The position numbers were made by a program, and so were the translations under genes. Below are positions 1 through 8,364 of a DNA stretch of 64,000 bases, in pieces. A model generated the notes under the pieces. That model did not search any database. It saw only the letters and a program-made list of their open reading frames with translations, and was not told where the DNA came from. Source of the stretch: UBA11865 sp963749825. Lineage in GTDB: Bacteria > Chloroflexota > Anaerolineae > Promineifilales > Promineifilaceae. The stretch is from assembly GCA_963749825.1 (NCBI GenBank), contig CAVVOI010000012.1:1240001-1304000 (forward strand), written 5' to 3'. Positions within the stretch are counted from its first letter, which is position 1, and each line of letters begins with the position of its first letter.

Positions 1-356
1 ATCATGACGACTTAGAGCTTCTTCGCCAACACATCATCGAATTCCGGGCCTGGATGGCAGAGCGTGGTTACCAAGACCGGCCCCTGGCTGTCACCGAGTT
101 TGGGATTCTGCATCCCAGCGACTATGGCTTTCCGCCCGAGGTCGTCATCGATTTTATGCTGGGTGCCCTTGATATCTTTGCGACGGCCGCCAACGATACC
201 GGCTACCCGGCCGACAATAACCGGCTGGTACAGTGGTGGATCTGGTACAGCGCCTATGATGGCGGTGACTTTCCCACCGGCAATCTTTATGATCCTCAAA
301 ACGATCAATTGACCACAATTGGCCAGGCCTTTGCCAACTATGTGACTGACCACTGA
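1..356 (+). CDS. C-terminal fragment of a glycoside hydrolase-like protein (partial)
   Basis: The gene enters from the left edge; the first full codon is at position 3 and the stop TGA is at 354-356. About 117 residues remain. The pattern LAVTEFGIL followed about 60 residues later by VQWWIWYSAYD resembles the last two strands of a TIM-barrel glycosidase: a catalytic Glu at the end of strand 7 and an aromatic substrate platform on strand 8. This is an inference from pattern only, and the family cannot be named from the fragment. The stop overlaps the start of the next gene by one base (TGATG), so the two are probably translationally coupled. The partner is a sugar symporter, which fits a role in polysaccharide or glycoside use. 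Confidence 0.6.
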   Translation, partial: HDDLELLRQHIIEFRAWMAERGYQDRPLAVTEFGILHPSDYGFPPEVVIDFMLGALDIFATAANDTGYPADNNRLVQWWIWYSAYDGGDFPTGNLYDPQNDQLTTIGQAFANYVTDH

Positions 357-1801
357 TGGCTTCTGCGACAACGGTAAATCCACCAAACTCCCAAAAACTC
401 TCCCTCCACACCAAATTCATTTATGGACTCGGCGATTGGGGGACTTCGGCCGCTTCGGCGGCCAGGAATATCTTCTGGCTCTTTTTCCTGGTGAGCGTCG
501 TCGGATTACAAGCCGAAATAGCTGGCGGCATCTTGCTCGTCGGCCGGATCTGGGACAGCATCAATGATCCATTAATCGGCACACTTAGCGACAGAATCAA
601 TACTCGCTGGGGGCGAAGACGACCCTTTTTATTATTTGGAGCCATTCCTTTTGGCATTTCATTTTTTTTGCTTTTTTTCGTGCCGCCTATTGCAAGTGAT
701 ATTGGCCTAATCCTCTACTACGTCTTGACCTTTCTCTTGTTCGACACCATGTTTACGGTTGTCAATGTTCCCTATACGGCTCTAACCCCCGAACTAACGA
801 GTGATTATGATGAAAGAAGCAGCCTGACCGGTTGGCGCGTTGCCACAGCCATCCTGGCCGCCCTGATTGCCGGGGCAACTTTTCGCTTGATAGCGGAGGA
901 TGTCATCGCTACCCGGCTCGTCGATACTATGGGGATTGAAGCAGCGTTAAGGGCTGGATATGCCATCACGGCCGCCCTCTGGGCTGTATCCCTGACCATA
1001 GCACCCTTGATCGTCTTTTATAACATAGAGGAACCTGAGACAGTCTCTTGGGAAACTGAGCCCATCCGGCCCGTGAAAATGTTTGTGGAGGTTTTCAAGA
1101 ATAAACCTTTTCGGTTGGCCGCGGCCATCTATTTACTTACCTTCACCGCGGCCGATATCGTCACCGGTGTCTTTGTCTGGTACCTAGTCTATTACGTTGG
1201 TACGAAAAGAGGCTTTGATAGCCTGGTATTAGGTCTCGTATTGGGCGTCGCTTTCGTCACCATGCCGCTAACGGTCAAATTGATGCGTAAATTTGGTAAA
1301 CGGTCGACCTATATGGGTACCATGGCCATCTATGCTTTTGTACTATTCATCATGAGCCAGATTCCTCGCGGCGGGAATCTGCATGTGCTTGTCGCCGCCC
1401 TATTCGCAGGCTTTGGCTTTGGCGCGGCCAATGCCATTCCCTGGGCCATGCTAGCTGATGTCGTAGACGTAGAAGAATTAAACTCGGGCAAGCGACGCGA
1501 GGGAATTTATTCGGGTTATCTTGTATTCTTACGCAAATTTGCCGCGGCACTAGCCTTATTTGTCGTTACCCAATTATTGGCGGCGGCCGGTTTCAAGGGT
1601 GGTACAACAGGTAGCCTAGTCGTGGTTGAACAACCTGAAAATGCCTTATTCGCATTAAGAATACTTGTTGGCGTCGTGCCGGCTTTGCTATTATCCTTTG
1701 CTATCATTTTCGCCTGGCGCTACCCTCTTAGCCGGAAGGCCCATGAGCGAGTATTACAACAACTGGCCGTCAGACGAGCAGAAGCGGCCGAAGGATCATA
1801 G
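356..1801 (+). CDS. GPH-family sugar:cation symporter (MFS)
   Basis: This 481-residue protein has about twelve hydrophobic segments, the usual length for glycoside-pentoside-hexuronide:cation symporters (MelB/XylP type). The N-terminal half carries GLGDWGTS, then RIWDSINDPLIGTLSDR, then RWGRRRPFLLFG. The Asp-rich helix (D-x-x-x-D-P) followed by the loop RxGRRRP is characteristic of this family, where the Asp residues bind the coupling cation. It should import a sugar or sugar acid with H+ or Na+ across the cytoplasmic membrane. Its start overlaps the stop of the upstream hydrolase-like gene, which suggests one transcript and a linked substrate. The substrate itself cannot be deduced. Confidence 0.88.
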   Translation: MASATTVNPPNSQKLSLHTKFIYGLGDWGTSAASAARNIFWLFFLVSVVGLQAEIAGGILLVGRIWDSINDPLIGTLSDRINTRWGRRRPFLLFGAIPFGISFFLLFFVPPIASDIGLILYYVLTFLLFDTMFTVVNVPYTALTPELTSDYDERSSLTGWRVATAILAALIAGATFRLIAEDVIATRLVDTMGIEAALRAGYAITAALWAVSLTIAPLIVFYNIEEPETVSWETEPIRPVKMFVEVFKNKPFRLAAAIYLLTFTAADIVTGVFVWYLVYYVGTKRGFDSLVLGLVLGVAFVTMPLTVKLMRKFGKRSTYMGTMAIYAFVLFIMSQIPRGGNLHVLVAALFAGFGFGAANAIPWAMLADVVDVEELNSGKRREGIYSGYLVFLRKFAAALALFVVTQLLAAAGFKGGTTGSLVVVEQPENALFALRILVGVVPALLLSFAIIFAWRYPLSRKAHERVLQQLAVRRAEAAEGS

Positions 1802-1811
1802 GAGTCAAGAA

Positions 1812-2672
1812 TTGGATTCCGTCCAACTTTATGCTATCGAAGATACAGGGCCCATACAGCTCCCCTTACCGGCCCAAGGTCGAACAATTCACGATCTATT
1901 CGATGATCTACCCATAGGTGTATATACGGCTTTGCGCACATTTGATCACAACAAATTCCTTCATCTGGAAGACCACCTGGAACGCATAGACCAATCGATG
2001 GCGATCTTGGGCTGGGATTACTGTCTAAACCGTATAGGCTTGCGTGAAGCCCTCCACCAAGTAACGACCAATTATCCCTTGACAGATGCGCGCGTTCGCA
2101 TCGACGTCCTAACCAGGTCCGCCCCCAATTTAGGGGCTGACAGCCGGGAACTGATCGCTTTGTCACCCTTTGAACCCATCCCAGAATCCTTCTACAGTCA
2201 AGGGGTGAAGGTGGACCTTGTTAGGCAACTCAGCCGCGAGAAACCTCTGGTCAAGAAGGCGGAATTTGTTCTCCGACGGCGAAAATTTCTGGCCGAAAGT
2301 CCCCAAGCCTATGAGCGTCTTATGGCTGATGACCAGGGATATATCCTGGAGGGCACAACTAGCAATTTCTTTGGTGTGCGTGATGGCTGTTTGCGGACGG
2401 CCGGGCAAGCAGTACTGGAAGGTATCGCCCGCAAGATCGTCCTCAACATGGCAGCTGAACTCCAACTGCCCGTCCGGTTGGAGCCGGTATCAATAGAAGA
2501 GTTGGCCCGTCTGGACGAGGCAGCATTGAGCAGTTCTTCTCGAGCCATTATTCCTATCGTCCAGATTGGTGAACAAACGATCGGAAATGGCCGGCCCGGT
2601 CCTATCACCGCTCAACTTCTGGCGGCTTACAATGCCTATGTTAAACAGGCAATCCAGCCGGCCGCTACTTAA
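1812..2672 (+). CDS. PLP-dependent aminotransferase, class IV
   Basis: The protein resembles the branched-chain aminotransferase/aminodeoxychorismate lyase/D-amino acid aminotransferase fold. Near residue 148 a KK pair sits where the PLP Schiff-base lysine is expected. About 40 residues later is EGTTSNFFGV, the E-x-T-x-S-N motif that contacts the PLP phosphate. I place the start at the TTG at 1812, because AGGAG at 1800-1804 lies seven bases upstream. This avoids a long overlap with the transporter and gives 286 residues, a normal family length. An ATG at 1743 inside the transporter gene is an alternative. The exact substrate (branched-chain amino acid, aminodeoxychorismate or D-amino acid) cannot be chosen from sequence alone. 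Confidence 0.85.
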   Translation: MDSVQLYAIEDTGPIQLPLPAQGRTIHDLFDDLPIGVYTALRTFDHNKFLHLEDHLERIDQSMAILGWDYCLNRIGLREALHQVTTNYPLTDARVRIDVLTRSAPNLGADSRELIALSPFEPIPESFYSQGVKVDLVRQLSREKPLVKKAEFVLRRRKFLAESPQAYERLMADDQGYILEGTTSNFFGVRDGCLRTAGQAVLEGIARKIVLNMAAELQLPVRLEPVSIEELARLDEAALSSSSRAIIPIVQIGEQTIGNGRPGPITAQLLAAYNAYVKQAIQPAAT

Positions 2673-2700
2673 TAATATAACTATAATGGAGGTCATTAAT

Positions 2701-3159
2701 ATGCTAAATATAGGCGACGTAGCCCCTGATTTTGAACTGTTGAATGCGGAAGGAAACAACGAAAAACTATCTGACTATCGTGGCCAACAGGTCGTTTTGT
2801 TTTTCTACCCGAAAGCCGGCACTTCAGGTTGCACCACTCAAGCCTGCGGATTTCGAGACAATTACCCCAAATTCGAAGCGGTTAAGGCGACGGTGATAGG
2901 TGTTAGCCCCGACGCACCGGCTGCATTAGCGAAATGGAAGACTAAGGAAAATTTGCCTTATACCCTTCTGTCAGACCCAGAACATGAAGTCGCTGAACGT
3001 TATGGTGTTTGGGGTGAGAAAAAAATGTACGGCAAGAGCTACATGGGTATTATCCGCAGCCACTTCGTGATCAATCCTCAGGGCATTATTGAAGACGTTC
3101 AATTTAAGGTCAGCCCCCAAAATAGCATTAGCCGGGCCTTGAATTCGATTGCCGAATAA
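2701..3159 (+). CDS. bcp: Thioredoxin-dependent peroxiredoxin, PrxQ/Bcp type
   Basis: This 152-residue protein has the AhpC/TSA thioredoxin-like fold. The peroxidatic cysteine is C44 in AGTSGCTTQAC and the resolving cysteine is C49, five residues later. That C-x4-C spacing is the hallmark of atypical two-Cys PrxQ/Bcp enzymes. It reduces H2O2 and organic hydroperoxides in the cytoplasm, using thioredoxin. The start is chosen because GGAGG at 2688-2692 lies eight bases before the ATG; a longer frame opening at 2566 overlaps the aminotransferase and lacks such a site. It ends 14 bases before the convergent tungstate transporter operon. Peroxide defence next to an oxygen-sensitive tungsten enzyme island makes sense, but a functional link is only inferred. 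Confidence 0.92.
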   Translation: MLNIGDVAPDFELLNAEGNNEKLSDYRGQQVVLFFYPKAGTSGCTTQACGFRDNYPKFEAVKATVIGVSPDAPAALAKWKTKENLPYTLLSDPEHEVAERYGVWGEKKMYGKSYMGIIRSHFVINPQGIIEDVQFKVSPQNSISRALNSIAE

Positions 3160-3172
3160 TGGCCGGCATTAG

Positions 3173-4252
3173 TTAGCGCGGGATGAGGTGAACGGCGCTG
3201 GCCTTGAAGGTAACTGTCACCCTCATGCCAGTCTCTAGGTTCATTTCACGCGCCGATGCTCGCGTGATAAGAGACCCCACCTGGAATCCACAATCAACCA
3301 CGACGTGAATCAGGGGACCTCGCGGCCGTAATTTGACGATAGGTCCTGACATGCGGTTGCGAGCGCTGGAAGCAGGTAAATCTTCGCCGGCCCATAAGGT
3401 CACATCTTCGGGTCTTAGACAAACCATGACCGACCGGCCGGTCGATATATCGGCCACAGCTTCTACCCGCTGCTCGCCAACCGTCACCACGACATGCCCG
3501 CTTTCGACGCCCACAACCTGGCCTGATACCGTCGTATCCACCCCCAAAAAAGCGGCTACATCGGCGTCGGCCGGCGCGGTAAAGACATCGTCGGGTGGAC
3601 CGACTTGACGCAATTGACCATCCAGGATTACGCCAACCCGGTCGCTCAATAGTAGAGCCTCATTCATATCGTGGGTGACAAAAACGGTCGTCATGCTCGT
3701 ATCGGCCAGGAGGGCTTGAAAATCATCCAACAGCTTTAATCTGGTCGGCGAATCCAGGGCGCTGAAGGGCTCATCTAACAAAACCAGGTCAGGATTCAGG
3801 ACAAATGCCCGGGCCAGACTGACCCTTTGGGATTCCCCTCCCGAAAGTTGTCGGGCAGGCCGGTCTCTCAGGTGGCTGATGTCGAATCGATCCAGCCAAT
3901 GATCGGCTCTTTTGATTTTTTCTTTTTTTGCCACATGACGGAAGCTCAGCCCCGTCACCACATTATCGATCACCGGAGCATTGAGAAGCAATGGCGCCTG
4001 TAGAACTAGGCCAATTCGACGCCGGTAAGCCAGATTATCACGTGGGCCTAATACTCTTCCCTGAAAGATAAGCCGGCCTCGCTCAGGCTCAATTAACCGG
4101 GCCATGACATGCATCAAGGTACTTTTGCCGGCGCCGTTTGGCCCGATTAACGTTAGCACCTCACCTTCATTAACCACCAGGTTTTTGATGTCCAGGACAA
4201 CTCGTCCATTGCGCCGGACGGTGACATCCTGTGCTTCCAAGACGGCCGTCAA
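3173..4252 (-). CDS. tupC: Tungstate/molybdate ABC transporter, ATP-binding protein
   Basis: This 359-residue ABC ATPase has Walker A GPNGAGKST at residues 37-45, signature LSGGE, Walker B DLVLLDEP and a switch histidine in FVTHDMNEA. The C-terminal ~130 residues look like a TOBE/MOP-type domain (VMVCLRPEDVTLW, then a second half), which in molybdate and tungstate ATPases binds the oxyanion for feedback. It energises the permease encoded just upstream, with a four-base overlap (4249-4252). The adjacent binding protein is of the TupA type, so tungstate is the more likely ligand than molybdate. That choice rests on family resemblance and the neighbouring AOR gene. Confidence 0.85.
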   Translation of the reverse strand: MTAVLEAQDVTVRRNGRVVLDIKNLVVNEGEVLTLIGPNGAGKSTLMHVMARLIEPERGRLIFQGRVLGPRDNLAYRRRIGLVLQAPLLLNAPVIDNVVTGLSFRHVAKKEKIKRADHWLDRFDISHLRDRPARQLSGGESQRVSLARAFVLNPDLVLLDEPFSALDSPTRLKLLDDFQALLADTSMTTVFVTHDMNEALLLSDRVGVILDGQLRQVGPPDDVFTAPADADVAAFLGVDTTVSGQVVGVESGHVVVTVGEQRVEAVADISTGRSVMVCLRPEDVTLWAGEDLPASSARNRMSGPIVKLRPRGPLIHVVVDCGFQVGSLITRASAREMNLETGMRVTVTFKASAVHLIPR

Positions 4253-4947
4253 TGCTCAGCGCTCCGTTGCTGGATCCAGGTGAGGACAAGATTCACGGCA
4301 AAGGCCAATAATAACAAGATGACGCTAAGAGCAATTGCCGGCGCGAATTCTCCCTTACTGGTCTCCAGCACTATGGACGTAGTGAGCACCCGCGTATGGC
4401 CGAGCAAGTTGCCTCCCACCATCATCACCGCCCCCACCTCGGAGATGACCGCGCCAAAACCGGCCATGAGCGCCGCTAGCAACGGCAGCCGGGCTTCTCG
4501 CCATAATGCCCAAACCATTTGTATCCGCGACGCGCCCAAACCATAAAGCTGTAATCGGAGGCGGGGATCAAGCTGCTGCAACGAAGCCACGGTAAGCCCT
4601 GTAACCACCGGAGCGGCGATGATGACCTGGGCGATCACAATCGCCGCCGGTGTATAAATCAATCCGAGACCACCTAGAGGGCCACTGCGCCATAAGAAAA
4701 TGGATACGGCAAGTCCGACGACAACCGGTGGGAGCGCCATGCCTGTATTGACCATGCTCAGCCAAAATCGACGCGTGCGGAACAAGCCTAAACCAAGAAC
4801 CGTACCCAATGGAAGACCAATCACCAGGCTTATCAACGTGGCGATGCCAGACAATTTTAAGGAAAGCAACGTGATTTCCATGACCCGGGAGTCAAGGTTT
4901 AACAGCAATTCTATTGCTTGTGTAATGCCTTCCCAGATTAGATCCAT
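4249..4947 (-). CDS. tupB: Tungstate ABC transporter permease
   Basis: This 232-residue integral membrane protein has about five or six hydrophobic helices and the binding-protein-dependent transport inner-membrane signature. The EAA-like loop reads GASRIQMVWALWREARLP, which docks on the ATPase. Its length and the sequence around GLPLGTVLGL fit TupB/WtpB-like permeases. It forms the membrane channel for tungstate with the downstream ATPase (overlap of four bases) and the upstream lipoprotein. There is a 98-base gap to tupA, with no obvious terminator in it. Confidence 0.85.
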   Translation of the reverse strand: MDLIWEGITQAIELLLNLDSRVMEITLLSLKLSGIATLISLVIGLPLGTVLGLGLFRTRRFWLSMVNTGMALPPVVVGLAVSIFLWRSGPLGGLGLIYTPAAIVIAQVIIAAPVVTGLTVASLQQLDPRLRLQLYGLGASRIQMVWALWREARLPLLAALMAGFGAVISEVGAVMMVGGNLLGHTRVLTTSIVLETSKGEFAPAIALSVILLLLAFAVNLVLTWIQQRSAEH

Positions 4948-5045
4948 GATCTCGCATCTAATTCCATATGTTTACATAATACAAAACGATCGAAAGGGCA
5001 AAGCTCATGCCATCTGCCTGATTCTTTGGCCCTTTATCCGCCTAT

Positions 5046-5933
5046 CTATTCCAAACCCATTTCGGCTTCACTCTTACCAGCATCAGGGAAGAAGAGCGGT
5101 TGGCCAAATTTGTCTTGGCCAAATTCGCCAATCATTTCCTGACCCTCGGCCGAGGATAAGAAGTCAGCCCAGGCTTGAGCGCCCGCTTCATTTACCTTGG
5201 GCCATTTCTCCGGATTCACCATCATCACATGGTAAACATTGAGCAAAGAGGGACCGCCTTCGATCATGATGTCCAAATCTAGATTCTGTTGCTGTGCCAG
5301 ATAGGTAGCCCGATCAGTCAAGAGATAACCGGTCTTCTCGGAGGCAACACGTAATGACGCGCCCATGCCCTGACCGGTCTCTAAATACCATTCGCCACTA
5401 GGTTCCATTCCGGTCGCCTGCCATATTTTTAGTTCTTTCTTATGAGTGCCTGAATCATCTCCTCGGGATACGAAGGTTGCCTCGTTAGCGGCGACTTGTG
5501 CCAGAGCTTCTTCAGGTGAAGCCAGGCCGGCTATGCCTGCCGGATCGGCCGGAGGACCGACGATGATAAAATCGTTGTGCATGATCAAACGCCGGTCGAC
5601 GGCATCGCCATTATCCACCAGGACCATCTCCGAACTGGGGGCATGAACCAACAGGGAATCGGCATTGCCTTCTTCTCCCATCTTAAGAGCTTGGCCTGTT
5701 CCGACGGCGATCACTTTAACGATATAACCCGTATCTTCTTCGAAGATAGGCACCAACAGGTCAAGCAAGCCAGAATCCTGTGTGCTGGTGGTAGTCGCCA
5801 GGATAATCCCGCTATTTTCGGGGGCCGCCTGACTCTCCGATGGCGAATCTGACGCTTGGGTGCAAGCGCTGAAACTCATAGTCAAGAAAATCAGGATGAC
5901 GAACAGTGTAAAGAAGATTGATGTGTGCTTCAT
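5046..5933 (-). CDS. tupA: Tungstate-binding lipoprotein
   Basis: The protein has 295 residues. It starts with a lipoprotein signal: hydrophobic residues 8-20, then the lipobox SFSAC with the cysteine near residue 24. The mature part begins ILATTTSTQDSGLLD, the near-invariant N-terminal motif of TupA-type tungstate-binding proteins. The Thr/Ser cluster in this motif helps hold the oxyanion. It captures tungstate outside the membrane and delivers it to TupB. The supply fits the tungsten cofactor of the AOR-like enzyme encoded at 9712-11532. The regulator gene lies 114 bases upstream on the same strand, so the four genes may form one transcription unit. Confidence 0.9.
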   Translation of the reverse strand: MKHTSIFFTLFVILIFLTMSFSACTQASDSPSESQAAPENSGIILATTTSTQDSGLLDLLVPIFEEDTGYIVKVIAVGTGQALKMGEEGNADSLLVHAPSSEMVLVDNGDAVDRRLIMHNDFIIVGPPADPAGIAGLASPEEALAQVAANEATFVSRGDDSGTHKKELKIWQATGMEPSGEWYLETGQGMGASLRVASEKTGYLLTDRATYLAQQQNLDLDIMIEGGPSLLNVYHVMMVNPEKWPKVNEAGAQAWADFLSSAEGQEMIGEFGQDKFGQPLFFPDAGKSEAEMGLE

Positions 5934-6047
5934 TGTTACTTTCTTACCTATAACTGGTGGATTCCCTAACTCATTAAGGCAAATTCTTCTCCGAAATCCA
6001 GAGGTGCGCCGACATAGAACTACCTTGAGGATTTCTGAAATGAATCA

Positions 6048-7049
6048 TTAACCATTAACTGATATTACTTCTCCCGTGTGTCTGGTTTCGTATCCGCCTA
6101 ATGCGGCTATCGCTTTTCGAAACGTTGCTGATTGAAGTTGATCTAAAAGGGGTTGGACCTCGGGCAGATCTTTGCTCTCGTCGGGCAAAACTAAATCAAA
6201 ACGCTCCACAAACAAGGGGACAAAATCAAGATTGCAACTCCTGGCCGCCGCTAGTAAGCCGATGCCCGCGCCTACCTCTCCGCTAGAAACAGCCCGACTC
6301 ACTTGCAGGTGAGTATGTCGTTCTTTCTCGTAACCTCGGACATGCTCAGACGATATGCCCAGTTCTCCAAGTTTTTGGTCCAACCAGATCCTGGTTCCTG
6401 ATCCAGGTTGGCGGTTGATGAAATTGACATCTTCCCGCGCCAAATCGGCTAGCTCCCTGATCCCTTGCGGATTGCCTAGGGGAACAAGCAGCCCTTGTTG
6501 GCGGTAGGTCAACGTGAATAATAGCATCGACTTTCCCGGAAAAAGGTGGCGAACGTAATCGCGATTGTATTCGCCGCTCGCTTCATCTAATAGATGGCAG
6601 CCAGCAAGCTGACAAACGCCCTGCCTCAAGGCGATTAGTCCCTCCAGGCTACCCACTGGCACGGTATACAATTGTGGAGAAGGGGTGATTTGATCCAGTT
6701 GCTGGCTCAGCAAATCAAGCGCCAAATCATGACTACCAAAGGCCAGGATAGCCCCCTTTTTTGTCGGTTGTGGAACAATGGCCAGGTTCACCAGGTATGC
6801 TTGGGCGGTGGCGCTGTAATACTTTTCTACAAATCCCCGTACGATCTGGGTCGAAGACAATTCCACCAAACCCGCACCTTCCAACTGTTTAAGATGGTGG
6901 CGTACCTTAGCTGGGTAGGTATCTAGCACTCTCCCTAGTTGAGATAAAGTCTGCGGTTGGCGCATCAACAGGCGTAAAATCGCCAACCGTCTGGGATCGC
7001 CTAATACCTTTAACGTATCTGTCGACTTGATCCGGTCCAATTGTTTCAT
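6048..7049 (-). CDS. HTH regulator with molybdate/tungstate-binding-like effector domain
   Basis: The N-terminal ~85 residues form an ArsR-like winged helix (KVLGDPRRLAILRLL, then a recognition region KVRHHLKQLEGAGLVE). From about residue 95 to the end is a PBP-like domain (GSHDLALDLL at its start, RQPGSGTRIWLD in the middle) like that fused to ModE-type HTHs in molybdate-responsive regulators (COG1910-like). It probably senses tungstate or molybdate and controls tupABC and perhaps the AOR genes. I use the ATG at 7049, preceded by GGGGAT. An upstream ATG at 7121 would add 24 residues read antisense through the AOR relic at 7074-7124, which argues against it. An ArsR-like head instead of a ModE-type head is unusual. 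Confidence 0.8.
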   Translation of the reverse strand: MKQLDRIKSTDTLKVLGDPRRLAILRLLMRQPQTLSQLGRVLDTYPAKVRHHLKQLEGAGLVELSSTQIVRGFVEKYYSATAQAYLVNLAIVPQPTKKGAILAFGSHDLALDLLSQQLDQITPSPQLYTVPVGSLEGLIALRQGVCQLAGCHLLDEASGEYNRDYVRHLFPGKSMLLFTLTYRQQGLLVPLGNPQGIRELADLAREDVNFINRQPGSGTRIWLDQKLGELGISSEHVRGYEKERHTHLQVSRAVSSGEVGAGIGLLAAARSCNLDFVPLFVERFDLVLPDESKDLPEVQPLLDQLQSATFRKAIAALGGYETRHTGEVISVNG

Positions 7050-7073
7050 ATTGATCCCCAAAATGGGAAAGAC

Positions 7074-7124
7074 CCCCGATAACTGGGCGCGTAAATACAT
7101 CGGGGGTCGAGGTTTAGGCATTCG
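7074..7124 (+). pseudogene. Relic of an aldehyde:ferredoxin oxidoreductase N-terminus
   Basis: These 51 bases match 9789-9839 inside the intact AOR gene at 45 of 51 positions by hand alignment. In the AOR reading frame the relic encodes DNWARKYIGGRGLGIR against EDWARKYIGARGLGVR (AOR residues 28-43). All six differences give synonymous or conservative changes, so the copy diverged while still under coding constraint. The frame stays open to a stop about 30 bases further on, but the flanks do not resemble AOR. It is the remains of a second, mostly deleted AOR gene, not a recent duplicate. Confidence 0.8.
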
Positions 7125-7170
7125 CCTTCCTAAAAGGTCGAATGGTGTGAACTTAGATCATTAGCGCACG

Positions 7171-7185
7171 AATGTATTATACATT
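7171..7185. promoter_or_regulatory. Inverted repeat, candidate operator
   Basis: AATGTAT-T-ATACATT is a perfect inverted repeat with seven-base arms. It lies 122 bases upstream of the regulator start on the minus strand and 268 bases before the globin-MoaD gene on the plus strand. It may be an operator for the HTH regulator or overlap a -10 element (TATTAT). No second copy was found upstream of tupA or AOR. Regulation is inference. Confidence 0.35.
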
Positions 7186-7453
7186 ATTTTTTATAGTTAA
7201 GTAAAATTTTAATTCTGATGTGGTTCGGAATCTTTGTTAAAAGGAGTTTGTATTCTTTTGATCAATAGCGTTCCAACTCGTTTACTCTTATTTCTCACCT
7301 TGGTTTCTCAATAAAGTTGCTTGTTGATTCCAACGTGCGTTTCAGTTCATGCCAATGATCCCACGATCCGAAAAGCGGCATCGCTTTGCTGCGTATCAAC
7401 GAGCTATGTATACTGTCTGTGATCCGATATTCTTTCGTTTCTTGAGGTAAACG

Positions 7454-8347
7454 ATGGTTACAGAAACAACCGCTCCGGCGTTGGAATTACACGATTTGAT
7501 GCCAGAACCAGGTGAAGAATGGCGGCGTATGTTGCGCTTTATTGGCCTCAACCGGCAAGATAAGCTGGCGATGTCTCGCTCGGCCGAATCCCTATTGCAA
7601 CGCGCTCATGAGTTGGTCGTCAATACCTATGACTATCTACGCTCCGTCCCAGAAACGGCCGCCATCCTTGGCTGGGAAGATGGGGTTGACGAAGCCCACC
7701 TTGAAGAAAGACGACGTTTCTTCACGATCTGGCTGACGCGTACATTAGGATTGGATACTGGGGATGAATTCGCGGATTACCTGTTTCGGGCGGGCAAGTT
7801 TCATGCGGGTCATGGACCTCGTCGGGTACATACCCCACCCGCCTACGTGATCGCTTCCATCGGATTGGTTTTAGCATCCTTTGCCACGTATATGTCTGAG
7901 GCCGGATTAGCGGCTGACGTGATTGCCGGGGCGTTGGCTGGTTGGAACAAATATTTGATGGTCCAGCTGCACCTGATGTTGTTAGGCTACCAGGCCGCAT
8001 TGGTTATGGAAACGGGATCCCAGAAAATTCAGATTACCTTGTTTGGCCGGCTGCGTGATATTGTCGGCAGCCGGGAATTATCGCTCGCGGTAGAGGAAAG
8101 CGCTGATGTCGGCGACGCGCTGCGGAAATTGTTCAACTACCATCCCCAGGTACGACTGGAAGCCCTCGAGCTCGTGTGGCAGGCCGATAATGAGCGGGAT
8201 TCCTTATGGCTGGAAGTTTTCCCTGCCTATCGGCCGCGTTCAGGTTGGCGGGTGCTATTGAACGGCCGCAACATAGCCTACGCCGGAGGTTTTGACTCGG
8301 CAGTCACTGATGGTGATACGCTGGCGATTTTTCCACCAGGACGTTAG
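7454..8347 (+). CDS. Protoglobin-like sensor domain fused to a MoaD/ThiS-like domain
   Basis: The 297-residue protein has two parts. Residues ~20-185 look like a protoglobin/globin-coupled sensor: helical, ending in RAGKFHAGHG and then TPPAYVIASIGLVL, with H117 the best candidate for the proximal haem ligand. Residues ~191-297 are a beta-grasp MoaD-like domain, starting KIQITLFGRLRDIVG and ending DGDTLAIFPPGR. MoaD proteins normally end in FPPVAGG, whose terminal Gly-Gly carries the thiocarboxylate for molybdopterin synthesis; here the tail is PPGR, so normal sulfur transfer looks impossible. The neighbours are moaA (convergent) and AOR. A gas- or redox-sensing protein that engages the cofactor pathway is a plausible inference. 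The domain calls rest on motif pattern only. Confidence 0.75.
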   Translation: MVTETTAPALELHDLMPEPGEEWRRMLRFIGLNRQDKLAMSRSAESLLQRAHELVVNTYDYLRSVPETAAILGWEDGVDEAHLEERRRFFTIWLTRTLGLDTGDEFADYLFRAGKFHAGHGPRRVHTPPAYVIASIGLVLASFATYMSEAGLAADVIAGALAGWNKYLMVQLHLMLLGYQAALVMETGSQKIQITLFGRLRDIVGSRELSLAVEESADVGDALRKLFNYHPQVRLEALELVWQADNERDSLWLEVFPAYRPRSGWRVLLNGRNIAYAGGFDSAVTDGDTLAIFPPGR

Positions 8348-8364
8348 TTGACATTTATTGGAGA

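Larger units (their letters stand above)
7050..7453. other. Intergenic region with AOR relic and palindrome
   Basis: This 404-base gap separates the divergent regulator gene and the globin-MoaD gene. It contains the AOR gene fragment at 7074-7124 and an inverted repeat at 7171-7185. It is AT-rich between about 7170 and 7260. No other open frame of note and no RNA gene was recognised. Both flanking promoters must lie here. Confidence 0.7.
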
